Assembly (NCBI RefSeq): GCF_000011385.1
Contig: NC_005125.1
Location: 1,488,001-1,552,000 of the forward strand
Source of the DNA: Gloeobacter violaceus PCC 7421
GTDB taxonomy: Bacteria; Cyanobacteriota; Cyanobacteriia; Gloeobacterales; Gloeobacteraceae
DNA length: 64,000 nucleotides
Reading direction: 5' to 3'
This document shows, piece by piece, positions 17,437-25,798 of the stretch. The notes beneath the pieces were generated by a model that saw only the letters and a list, made by a program, of their open reading frames with translations, had not been told where the DNA came from and searched no databases. Made by a program: the position numbers and the translations under genes. The stretch's first letter is position 1. Every line of letters begins with the position of its first letter.

Positions 17437-18804
17437 TTAGGCGGCGTACTTCAAAAGAATAAACGTTATATTGTCGTGCCCCAGTTCCTGGAGAGCCAAA
17501 TCGATCAACTGCCGCGCCCCGGCGGCGAGATCGCCGGTGAGCATGGGTAGGAGCACCGTCTGCCAGCAGCGCTCGACAAGCGACCCGTCGCACAGCCCAT
17601 CGCTGCACAGCAGCACCAGACAGTCTTCAGGCAGCACAAAGGTCTGGACTGTGGGCTGCAAAGCCTCCATGGCGATCACCCCGAGCGCCTGGGTGAGATG
17701 GCCGCTGCCGTCCATGCGCAGCACAGCACTGCTGGTGGTGCGCGCCAGACTCACCTCCTGGTTGGCCACGTCGTCATCGACGGTGAGCTGCTGGCAGTGG
17801 TGCCGGTCGATGAGGTAGATGCGGCTGTCGCCGACGTGGGCAATGTGCAGCAGGCTGCCCGTCAGGCAGTAGGCGACGACGGTCGTACCCATCTGGTGCC
17901 GGCGCTGGCGTCCCTGGCGGCGGTTGGTCTCCAAGAGCAACTGGTTGGCGCGGTAGAGGGCCAACGCCATGCCCCGGCGCACCTGCAAAGGCGGCAGGGG
18001 CTGGGTCTGACGGCTGAGTTGCTGCAGTTCGCGATCGAGCAGATCCAGAGCCAGGCGGCTTGCCACCGCGCCGCCTTCGTGCCCGCCCATGCCGTCGCAG
18101 ACGATGCCGTAGGTGCCGGGCGGATCGTGGATGAAGCAGTCCTCGTTGGCCTTGCGGCTGCCCGGGTGGGTCGCACCCAGCACGCCCGCCGGACCGCGGC
18201 CAGGGTTGGCGGCGGCGAGATTTTCGAGGGCGGCGGACAGCTCCTCGACGCGGGCGATTCGGCCCAGGCAGAGTGCCCCGACGATTGCGGCGAGCGGCGG
18301 GCTGAGGGGGATCAGGCTCTGCCAGCTTTGCCCCAAGGCCGCGAGCGGCGGCGGCGCCGGGTCGCCGCTCAAATAAAACAGGCAAGCCTGCCAGCCGAGT
18401 ACGCCGATGTTGTCGGGGGCAAGCAGCGAAGAGGCTACCCCCTCCTGCACACAGGGTTCCCAGAGGCGGGCCAGTTGAACCAGCCAGCCAATCTGCTGCA
18501 ACGGTGGGGCGGCGGGCCAGCCCTGGCGCAATGTCGGCCAGGGGGTGCCGTCGGCTGCGAGCGGCCCGCGCGCCAACAGCACGCACGGTTCGCCGCCATT
18601 TGGGGCCGCCATGCAGGTGTGAATCTCGGGGATCGCCCAGCGAAAGTGGTGCAGCCTCTGGTAAGGGCGGCAACCGGCAGGCAGGCCCGCGGGGGCGGCG
18701 GTGGGCTGGTCCGGCAGCAGATCCCGGGCGATTGCCGGGGACTGGCCGACCACCCGGTAGCGCCGGTCGAGGGCCTGGCGATTGCCGGTGACCAGATAGT
18801 GCAT
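17437..18804 (-). CDS. PP2C-family serine/threonine phosphatase with extra N-terminal domain
   Basis: A 455-residue protein. The C-terminal half (from about residue 205) is a PP2C/PPM metal-dependent phosphatase with the usual aspartate motifs: [45 protein letters not shown] and HDNITFILL. The N-terminal 200 residues are Trp/Pro/Leu-rich without a membrane segment and resemble the poorly defined N-terminal half of other cyanobacterial PP2C proteins. It lies 7 nt after the FHA gene at the end of the injection-system operon. FHA plus PP2C is the pairing used for phospho-control of type VI secretion; a similar control of the apparatus encoded upstream is inference. Confidence 0.92.
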   Translation of the reverse strand: MHYLVTGNRQALDRRYRVVGQSPAIARDLLPDQPTAAPAGLPAGCRPYQRLHHFRWAIPEIHTCMAAPNGGEPCVLLARGPLAADGTPWPTLRQGWPAAPPLQQIGWLVQLARLWEPCVQEGVASSLLAPDNIGVLGWQACLFYLSGDPAPPPLAALGQSWQSLIPLSPPLAAIVGALCLGRIARVEELSAALENLAAANPGRGPAGVLGATHPGSRKANEDCFIHDPPGTYGIVCDGMGGHEGGAVASRLALDLLDRELQQLSRQTQPLPPLQVRRGMALALYRANQLLLETNRRQGRQRRHQMGTTVVAYCLTGSLLHIAHVGDSRIYLIDRHHCQQLTVDDDVANQEVSLARTTSSAVLRMDGSGHLTQALGVIAMEALQPTVQTFVLPEDCLVLLCSDGLCDGSLVERCWQTVLLPMLTGDLAAGARQLIDLALQELGHDNITFILLKYAA

Positions 18805-18811
18805 GGGCGGT

Positions 18812-19567
18812 TTACTCTTCGATTTCGAAGCGGAAGCTCATCTTGTTGGCTTTGCCGAGGGCGATGGTGTCGCCCGCTTTGAGCTTACGGCGAAAGCGCG
18901 TTCCCGGTTTGATCAGTTCGCCGTTCAAGAAGGTGCCGTTGCTGCTGCCGGCGTCCTCGAGGGCAAAATTTCCTTCGCTGCTGTGGATGGCGGCGTGGAC
19001 GCGCGAGACCACTTCTGCGCCGGGCAGGTGGGAGACGTCGATATCGGGCGGTAGATCTTCGTTGGGTTTGCCGAGGTAGACCAGGGGCTGATCCGCCGGC
19101 AGTTCGAGCCGCTCGTCGCTGCCGATATGGACGAGGACGGCGGTGGCAATCTGCAGGCGCGTGCCGGGCGAGGCGAAGGGCGGCGGCGCACCGGCGTTGG
19201 GGCGCGGAGGCGGGCTTTCCATGGGGCGGGCAACCTGGGGTAGAGGTGGATCGACAGGGGCCGGGTCGGCCCGGCGGGCGGAACGCCGCTCGGGGGGCAC
19301 GACAGGGGCGGATGCGGGGGGGGCCTCAGGAGCAGGCGATGGGGCAAGGACCGATGCAACGACTGGCGAAGCGGCAATAGCCACCGGCTGCGGTGGGGCG
19401 GAAACGACGTGGGGCAACTCGACGCCGCATTCGCCGCAATACTGGCAGGGTGTCGGGTTGATGCTGCCGCATTCAAGACACAGTACGGCGATCTCCCCCT
19501 GGCAGCGCCGGCAGTTCAGGGCGGTGTCGGGGTTGGCGTGCTGGCACTGGGAGCAGACGATAGCCAT
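18812..19567 (-). CDS. Zinc-ribbon and FHA domain protein
   Basis: A 251-residue cytoplasmic protein. Residues 1-50 carry four CxxC-type knuckles (CSQCQHA, CRRCQG, CLECGS, CQYCGECG), a double zinc ribbon. A Pro/Ala-rich linker follows to about residue 150. The C-terminal 100 residues are a forkhead-associated domain with the phosphothreonine-binding residues VSRVHAAI and EDAGSSNGTFLNGE. It lies between the membrane protein gene (5-nt gap) and the PP2C gene (7-nt gap). Likely a phospho-dependent scaffold for the system encoded in the same operon; partner unknown. Confidence 0.92.
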   Translation of the reverse strand: MAIVCSQCQHANPDTALNCRRCQGEIAVLCLECGSINPTPCQYCGECGVELPHVVSAPPQPVAIAASPVVASVLAPSPAPEAPPASAPVVPPERRSARRADPAPVDPPLPQVARPMESPPPRPNAGAPPPFASPGTRLQIATAVLVHIGSDERLELPADQPLVYLGKPNEDLPPDIDVSHLPGAEVVSRVHAAIHSSEGNFALEDAGSSNGTFLNGELIKPGTRFRRKLKAGDTIALGKANKMSFRFEIEE

Positions 19568-19572
19568 GGCGG

Positions 19573-21564
19573 TTAGGGAGCGGGAGCGGTGGGTTCGGGG
19601 GCGGTTTTAAGGGCCGGGGCGGCGGGTTTGCCGGGATTTTTGGGAGCGTCCTTGCCGGGGGGCGGTGGCGGCGGGGTCGGGTCGAAGGTCTCGATGACGA
19701 AGCCGCGGCGCACCTCACCCGCTTTGTTGGCCGCTTTGAGGGTGATTGGGATCTGCCGGCCCGCGCGCGTAAAAGGCGGCAAACTCAGCGATCCGTTGGG
19801 GCCGAAGGTACCGTAGGTCTCCAGTTCGACACTCACATCCTTGCCGGTGACCTGCCAGGAGAGCACCACCTTGTCGCCGGGATTGGTATCGGTCTTAATC
19901 TTAAGAGGAACATTGGCCGGGGCGGCGGTGCCGTTGAGGGTAAATTTGCCGATCACCGGCTTGGAGAGCGTTTCCGGCTTCGGTTTGGGCTTGGGGACGA
20001 TCTCGATGAGATCGCTCTGGGTGGTGACCGCCGGGGCGTCGCGGTGGCGCTGGAGTACCTTCATCTCGAAGACATAGTAGCCGCCTTTGCGGGCGTCGGT
20101 CTTGACGTTTCGGCAGGCGAGCAGGTCCTCGGTGATCTGGCATTTGCCCTTGAGGGCGGCGGGCAGGTCGGCCACCTCTTTGAGCTGATCGCCGAAGGTC
20201 AGTTCCATCGGTTTGCTGACCGGCTGGCCGTTGCCCGCGCGGGCATTGACGGTGATCTTGCGGATCTGACCGGGGTTGCGCAGTTGCCAGTTGAGGGTGA
20301 TCCGGTCGCCGTTGGTCTCCAGGTAGCGGATGCTGTCGGACTGGAAGCTCTCGACGCGCACGGGGTCGGGAGCGCGAAAGTACACCAGCCAGACTAGATA
20401 GAATATCCCCCCCAGCGCCGCGAGCACCAGCAAAGCGGCCAGCAGCAGCTGCCACCAGGGCCGGGCCAGCCATTCGAGCTTGGCCTTGGGCGGTGTCTTG
20501 GGCAGCGGCAGCGCCTTGGCGTCGGTAAGATCGATCTTGAAGGGAATCTCGAAGGGTTCGCCCCAGAAGGGCCGCTGCCACCAGTTCTTGGGTTTGATCG
20601 TGAGATCGATGCCGACACTTCTACCCGGCAGGAGGCGCACCTCCTCGGGTCTGCACTCGTAGGCGGCGTACTCGTCCTCCTCGCTGCTGCTGGCCCCGAC
20701 CCCCAGTTCGCGGATGACGTTGCCTTCGTTGGCGATGTTCACCTTGAAGCGCCCCGGCTTGCGGGTGACTTTGCCGAGTAGCGTCTCGATTTCGACTTTG
20801 AGTCCGTAGGTGGTCGGAATTTGCAGATATACCAGATCGAGGAGCACCAGGTCTGGGGTGTTGGCGGAATAGACCCGCAAAGTCGGCGAATAGCTGCCCG
20901 ACAGCGTGTCGGTGGGCGGCTGGAACAGCAGAACAATCTGGCCCCGGGTGTTGGGGTTGAGATCGAGGCCGTCGGGGCAGTCCACCAGGCCCGGGCCGCT
21001 CAGGCTCGGCACCTGGTAGCGCACCGAGTACCAGCTCTCTTCGAGGTCCGGGCAGGTGAGCCTGAAGCGGTCGACCCGGTCGGAGCGGTTGTGCACCTGG
21101 ATCTGGACCACCTGGGGTTTGCCGGGTTGGACCACCAGCGGCTGCTGGGGGGTGGTCTGGGGTTTGAGCGCGAAGGTCGGATCGCTGACGCGCACCGCCT
21201 GCTGGTCGCGCGGCAACAGTTGCAGCTGGCGGGGCCGCTGCAGGGGGGTGTCCTCCGGGTAGTGCTCGGGAGCGTCCACGACGATGGCGTAGTCGTAGAT
21301 GCCCGGAAAAGCCTGCGGCGGGATGGTGAAGCGAAAGGCCACCTCGCTGCTCTGCTTGGGATCGAGGGCGAGGCGCTGGCGCGGCGAATCGCACCACTTG
21401 CGCAAGTCGCGCTCGGAATCGTCGATAAAGACGTCGATCACCGCGCTCTGGTCGCCCTGGTTGCTCACGGTGACAAACAGCTCGACCTGCGAACCCGGCG
21501 TCGCCTGCTGGGGGCCGGGCGGGTTCATGATCAGCACAATCGGGCAGGAGCGAGTCTGGATCAC
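19573..21564 (-). CDS. Ig-like, single-membrane-span protein of the injection-system operon
   Basis: A 663-residue protein without signal peptide. Residues 1-350 contain repeated Ig-like/COG1470-like beta modules (for example PGSQVELFVTVSNQGDQSAV and VVQIQVHNRSDRVDRFRLTC). A single strong membrane helix near residues 375-398 (WWQLLLAALLVLAALGGIFY) follows a basic stretch, suggesting the N-terminal part is cytoplasmic. The C-terminal part has two more beta domains and a Pro-rich tail. Its start overlaps the WD40 gene by 4 nt. The architecture suits a membrane anchor or docking protein for the baseplate, but I know no characterised homologue. Confidence 0.75.
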   Translation of the reverse strand: MIQTRSCPIVLIMNPPGPQQATPGSQVELFVTVSNQGDQSAVIDVFIDDSERDLRKWCDSPRQRLALDPKQSSEVAFRFTIPPQAFPGIYDYAIVVDAPEHYPEDTPLQRPRQLQLLPRDQQAVRVSDPTFALKPQTTPQQPLVVQPGKPQVVQIQVHNRSDRVDRFRLTCPDLEESWYSVRYQVPSLSGPGLVDCPDGLDLNPNTRGQIVLLFQPPTDTLSGSYSPTLRVYSANTPDLVLLDLVYLQIPTTYGLKVEIETLLGKVTRKPGRFKVNIANEGNVIRELGVGASSSEEDEYAAYECRPEEVRLLPGRSVGIDLTIKPKNWWQRPFWGEPFEIPFKIDLTDAKALPLPKTPPKAKLEWLARPWWQLLLAALLVLAALGGIFYLVWLVYFRAPDPVRVESFQSDSIRYLETNGDRITLNWQLRNPGQIRKITVNARAGNGQPVSKPMELTFGDQLKEVADLPAALKGKCQITEDLLACRNVKTDARKGGYYVFEMKVLQRHRDAPAVTTQSDLIEIVPKPKPKPETLSKPVIGKFTLNGTAAPANVPLKIKTDTNPGDKVVLSWQVTGKDVSVELETYGTFGPNGSLSLPPFTRAGRQIPITLKAANKAGEVRRGFVIETFDPTPPPPPPGKDAPKNPGKPAAPALKTAPEPTAPAP

Positions 21565-23801
21565 GGCAGGGGCACCCGTCGCATCGACACTTGAAAATCG
21601 TCGCCGCCGCTTACACCGATGATCCCCTCGCGGTCGCGGCCGAGGTCAACGGCGTTCACCTTTTTGGGGCGCTCCTCCAGCAAGCGGCCGGTGACGGAGC
21701 GCGCCGCGCGCGTGCCTTTGGGGGTGAGCTGCCAGAGCATCACCCGGTGATCGTCCCCGCCGCTAATCAGCGACAGGCCGTCGCCGCCGAAGGCGAGCGA
21801 GCGGACCGCGAAACTGCCGTGGCCCAACCAGCGATCCAGCACCGGGCAGGTGACATCGACGGGCACGTTCGCAGGCACCGTTTCGGCGCTCTGGACGGGG
21901 ACGGCCCGGTCCTGCGCCTTCGGGTCCGCTTTGACCAGGGAGCCGAGGGCGGTCGCCCCGCTAAACGGCGCCTTTGCGGCGTTCGGGTCGGCGCAGCGGG
22001 CGAGGTCGTAGGTGGTGATGTTGCCTTGGGAATCGGCGGTGGCGAGCAAATTCGGGTTTTTGGGCGAGAGGGCGACGCTCCAGATGACGTCGTTCTGGCC
22101 GCCGCGCGGCTGCAATCGGCGCGGTCTGGCGTCGGGTTTATCCAGATCCCAGAGCAACAGCCTGAAAAACCGGCCGGCGCTAATCAGCGTGCGCTCGTCG
22201 CCGCTCAGTTCGAGCGCCTGCACGGTGTAATCGAGTTTTTTATCCAGTTCGAGGACGCGCACCGGCTGGGTGGCCTCCGATTGCAGGTCCCACATCTGCA
22301 CCATGCCGCTGCCGTGGGCGCTAAATAGATGGCGCGAGTTGGCGGTGAAGACAAGGTCGAAGACCCGGTCGTCCACCTCCGGCTGGTAGTCGAGCTGGCG
22401 CAGCTTCTCGCCGGTGGCGACGTTCCAGATTTGCACCGCTCCGTTTTCGAGCCCGGCGGCCAGCTGGCTGTTGTTCTTGGGCATAAAGCGCAGCGCGCGC
22501 ACGGGCCGGCCGGTATCGACCAGAATGCCCTCGTAGCTGAGATCGCCGCCTTCTTTGCCGATGCGCCAGCTGCGGATGGTGCGGTCGTCGCTGGCGCTGT
22601 AGACCATGCGCGCGTCGCCGCTGACGCGCACCGAATTGACCAGGTCGGTGTGGGCGCGGGGATTGAAATGCTCGTGGACCGTGACCGCCCCCCAACTGCC
22701 CGAGATAAACGTGAGTGCAAAGGACAATACCTGCATCCAGACGGGCAACTTCGGCAACACGCGCAGTTCGAGTTTTTGCGAGGGCGGATCGGCACCTCCC
22801 AGCCGCTCGTCGGACAGGACCGCCACCGCCTCCAATTGCAGTGTCTTGGGTAGGCCGAACAGCGAGCGCTTGCGGGTGATTTCGAGTTTGAGTTCGGTGG
22901 TGGTGGAGACCCCCAGCACCCCCTGGGGCGGTTCGGTGCGGGCGGTGCACCTGCCGCTGTCGCGGCCTTCGACGGCGACGCTCACCTCCTGGCGCAGGTT
23001 GCTCGCGTTTTTAAACAGCAACGGAAAGGTGGCGGCAAGCTCGCTCCAGTCGGGCCACCAGGCGCCGCCTTTTTCCGGCAGACGTTGCCGCGGTTCGCTG
23101 CAATTGAACTGCACGAAGCCTACCGGCAACACCTCCAGCGACCCTTCCGCGCGCGCGGCGCTCCCGCTCTGGGGGAGCGCTTCGACCGCAAAGGGATACT
23201 CCTGGCCGAGGGCCTGGTTCGGCCCCGGCGGCAGGCACTGAAAGGCGACATCCACCAGGGCGCCCGCTTCGACGACGAAGCGCCGCTCGGTGCCGGTGGC
23301 CATCCAGACCGGGTCGATTCCCAAAAAGCGCAAAACGATATCCACCGGCCGCTGGCTGAGGTTGCGCACCCGCACCGGAATATCCACGGGATTGCGCGGA
23401 TAGGTCTGAAACTGGCGCACCGGCAGGTCGACCAATAGTTGCGACGGTCCCGAACCCGCTTCGACAATCAGCCGCAGCAGGTACTTGCGCTCCTCCTTGA
23501 GCTGCGGGGAGGTGATCAAGATCGTGACGTTGATCGCCCCTACAAAACCGGGAATGGGCGAATCGACGATCGTCACCTGAAACTGGGTGCGGCTGCCGGG
23601 GGGCTTGGCGGTGGAGACTTCCGGAAAGAGCTGGTACCAGTTGGGATTGCGCCCCGTCCCCGCCGCCAGTAACTCCAGTTTGAATCCCGCGAACTGGTTG
23701 CTGTCGTTGCTGACGGTCACCTCAAAAGTGACCGGCGGACCACCGGGGCGGTAGGTGACCGCCTGCTCCGAGAGCACAGCGCTGATGACGCGTTTTTCCA
23801 T
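21561..23801 (-). CDS. Ig-like and WD40-repeat membrane protein of the injection-system operon
   Basis: A 746-residue protein. Residues 1-350 are Ig-like beta modules similar in style to the downstream gene (TFEVTVSNDSNQFAGFKLEL, VDIPVRVRNLSQRPVDIVL). A moderately hydrophobic segment near 360-380 (WMQVLSFALTFISGSWGAV) could span the membrane. Residues 390-746 show about seven WD40 units (SASDDRTIRSW, AGLENGAVQIWN, AHGSGMVQMWD, ATADSQGNITTYD, SGGDDHRVMLWQ), enough for a full propeller. A protein-interaction platform is the safe reading. Its stop overlaps the next gene start, so the two are coupled. Confidence 0.8.
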   Translation of the reverse strand: MEKRVISAVLSEQAVTYRPGGPPVTFEVTVSNDSNQFAGFKLELLAAGTGRNPNWYQLFPEVSTAKPPGSRTQFQVTIVDSPIPGFVGAINVTILITSPQLKEERKYLLRLIVEAGSGPSQLLVDLPVRQFQTYPRNPVDIPVRVRNLSQRPVDIVLRFLGIDPVWMATGTERRFVVEAGALVDVAFQCLPPGPNQALGQEYPFAVEALPQSGSAARAEGSLEVLPVGFVQFNCSEPRQRLPEKGGAWWPDWSELAATFPLLFKNASNLRQEVSVAVEGRDSGRCTARTEPPQGVLGVSTTTELKLEITRKRSLFGLPKTLQLEAVAVLSDERLGGADPPSQKLELRVLPKLPVWMQVLSFALTFISGSWGAVTVHEHFNPRAHTDLVNSVRVSGDARMVYSASDDRTIRSWRIGKEGGDLSYEGILVDTGRPVRALRFMPKNNSQLAAGLENGAVQIWNVATGEKLRQLDYQPEVDDRVFDLVFTANSRHLFSAHGSGMVQMWDLQSEATQPVRVLELDKKLDYTVQALELSGDERTLISAGRFFRLLLWDLDKPDARPRRLQPRGGQNDVIWSVALSPKNPNLLATADSQGNITTYDLARCADPNAAKAPFSGATALGSLVKADPKAQDRAVPVQSAETVPANVPVDVTCPVLDRWLGHGSFAVRSLAFGGDGLSLISGGDDHRVMLWQLTPKGTRAARSVTGRLLEERPKKVNAVDLGRDREGIIGVSGGDDFQVSMRRVPLP

Positions 23802-23847
23802 ACGGGTGCGGGTTGGCTAGGCGGGCCGGGGGTGGCCGCGCGGGTGT

Positions 23848-24432
23848 TCACGCCCTTCTTTCGAAGAAGCTTCGCAAGTTGGTGTACATCTGGCTGAAGG
23901 AGCGGTGGACGCCCTGGGAAACAAAGTTCATGCCGCGCGCCTTGAGCAAATAAATTTCTTGCTCGGCGCGGGTTTGCACAGCGTTGCCCTTGCCGCTGGG
24001 CGGTGCGTTGAGACCGGGGATCTGGGGCAGATTGTTGATGTTCATGCCGAACAACTGTGCTCCCTGGGCGGATTTGTCCAACTGCCGGTTCGGGTTGGGG
24101 GCGGGCATGCCGGGGGGCATCCCCGGGCGCTGGGGAGCAGCGGGCGGGCGCGGGCCGGGGGCACCCGCCGCGGGGCGTTGGGGAGCAGGGGCACCGGGCC
24201 GCTGCGGCGCGGCTCCCTGGGCGGGCGGGGCGCCGGGGCGCTGGGGAGCGGGGGCACCGGGCCGCTGCGGCGGGCGCATACCGGGGCGCAGGGGGGCCGC
24301 TACGCCGGGCACCACCGAACTGGCACCGGACTGGGGACGGGTCAGCCGGGAAAACGCCCCGCCGAACAGGTTCATCCACGTGCTGTAGATGAAACTCTCC
24401 ACGTTCATGAAGTCTTTAAAGAAGTTGGACAT
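23848..24432 (-). CDS. Proline-rich linker protein, unknown function
   Basis: About 194 residues from the ATG at 24432, preceded by GAGGGAG. The first 35 residues look like an amphipathic or membrane-associating segment (FIYSTWMNLFGGAFSRL). Residues about 40-125 are a Pro/Gly/Ala/Gln/Arg repeat built on PQRPGAPA, with a 63-nt internal DNA repeat. The C-terminal 65 residues return to ordinary composition (QTRAEQEIYLLKARGMNFVS). It sits between a baseplate-type gene and the WD40 gene, so it is probably a structural connector of the same apparatus, but I do not recognise it. The open frame extends to 24708 inside the upstream gene; that part is not credible. Confidence 0.65.
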   Translation of the reverse strand: MSNFFKDFMNVESFIYSTWMNLFGGAFSRLTRPQSGASSVVPGVAAPLRPGMRPPQRPGAPAPQRPGAPPAQGAAPQRPGAPAPQRPAAGAPGPRPPAAPQRPGMPPGMPAPNPNRQLDKSAQGAQLFGMNINNLPQIPGLNAPPSGKGNAVQTRAEQEIYLLKARGMNFVSQGVHRSFSQMYTNLRSFFERRA

Positions 24433-24580
24433 CGCTCGCTCCCTCATGCTTGCGGGCTGACTGCTATTACTACTCCGGCCGCCGGGACGATGGATCGCCC
24501 TGCCCCCTTGCTGTGGGGCGGTCGGTCCGGGGTAGGGGCTCCTAGGGACAACTCCCGGCAGGCCATAGCGCCGTCTTCTT

Positions 24581-25792
24581 TCAGGTGCCGCCCATCCAGG
24601 CTGTGTCCTTGCCCTGCAGGGCAAACAGCTGCCGCCGGCGCCAGGCGTAGGCCAGGATATTGATGCCCAGTTCGTGGGCGGTGCGGATGGCCAGGCGCGA
24701 GAGGGCAAAGTTGTCGTCGATGCCCCAGGCGGCGGCCAGTTCGCCGATCGTCAGCACGATGCCGCCGCCGGTGAGCAGCCGCAAAGGTTGCTGGTTGATC
24801 GCGGGCAGCGCCGAGAACAAGAACGGGTGGGTGCGCAGCGGGTGATCCCGGCGCAGGCGCTCAAGGTACTCCAGGGGGGTCTCCAGTTGCTGGGCGAGGG
24901 CGAGCACGCTCTCGACCAGGGGAGCGGCGTCGGCAGGGGCGTCCACCATCAGTACCCCGCCGCGGTCGAGGTAGCCTTTGAGCGCTTCGAATTCGCGGCT
25001 GTTGAGCACCAGCGGCTGGCGGCCGGTCAGGTACAGCAGGTCATGGGCTTCCAGGCCCTCCGCTTCATCGAAGCTCACCTGGCCCACCTCGCCCACCCCC
25101 TGCAGGGCCGGGTAGAGCGCGCCGGTGGCCCGGAGCAAGTGGGGCAGGTTGAAGAAGTGGCGGGTGCCGTCGGGGTCGGGGTGGTTGACCACCGCCATGC
25201 TGATCAGTGCCTGGGGGCGCGGCTGCGCCTGCAGCCGGAAGCGCAGGTCGACGTTGCTGTAGCCCGGAAAGAAGACTTCGCGCGGGTTCTCGAGCTGCAC
25301 GGTCCCAGGCTGCAGCAGCACCCGGCAGACTTCGACTTCCAGTTCTTCGGGGGGGCTGCTTTTTTCATCGACACGGAACGTCTCCTGGACAATGTCGCGG
25401 CGCTCCTCGCGGCGCAAGTCGTCGGGATCGACGTACTTGACCACCAGATAGACCATCGCGGGCTCGTTGTCGGCAAGTTCGACGGCGACGCGAAAGTCGA
25501 TGGGCTGGGGGACGACGATCGGATTACCCACCAGGTCGATAGCGATCCCCGGCTGAATGCGCACCCAGCGCCCGTCGCGATATTCGGCCTTGACCTCGCT
25601 CGGGGCGGGGATCGCCTGCACCCCCAGGCCGCAGACGATCCCCGGCTGGTTGAGCGCCTGGTAGTGCATGCCCTGGCGCAGCCGGTGGTACTCGTGGGCG
25701 CGCCGCCAGCGCTCGGCGTTGATGAGCAGACCGTCGGCGGCCTGCAGGCGTTCGAAAGGACGGATGGGCGGGGCGGGGAACAGTTGGCTCAT
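24581..25792 (-). CDS. Tail/baseplate-associated protein with DUF4159-like C-terminus
   Basis: A 403-residue protein. The N-terminal 240 residues start PPIRPFERLQAADGLLINAE and contain YQALNQPGIVCGLGV, a pattern seen in cyanobacterial tail-like baseplate clusters. Residues about 240-395 resemble DUF4159, a glutamine-amidotransferase-like fold: LNSREFEALKGYLDRGGVLM, then HPLRTHPFLFSALPAI, then a C-terminal TAHELGINILAYAWRRRQ. No signal peptide. It lies 6 nt after the tail protein gene. A wedge or tail-fibre-proximal part is plausible; this is inferred from context. Confidence 0.72.
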   Translation of the reverse strand: MSQLFPAPPIRPFERLQAADGLLINAERWRRAHEYHRLRQGMHYQALNQPGIVCGLGVQAIPAPSEVKAEYRDGRWVRIQPGIAIDLVGNPIVVPQPIDFRVAVELADNEPAMVYLVVKYVDPDDLRREERRDIVQETFRVDEKSSPPEELEVEVCRVLLQPGTVQLENPREVFFPGYSNVDLRFRLQAQPRPQALISMAVVNHPDPDGTRHFFNLPHLLRATGALYPALQGVGEVGQVSFDEAEGLEAHDLLYLTGRQPLVLNSREFEALKGYLDRGGVLMVDAPADAAPLVESVLALAQQLETPLEYLERLRRDHPLRTHPFLFSALPAINQQPLRLLTGGGIVLTIGELAAAWGIDDNFALSRLAIRTAHELGINILAYAWRRRQLFALQGKDTAWMGGT

Positions 25793-25798
25793 GGGTCT

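Noticed and set aside
17423-17608. N-terminal extension of potA
   Set aside because: It lies inside the PP2C gene; ABC ATPase similarity begins only around 17416.
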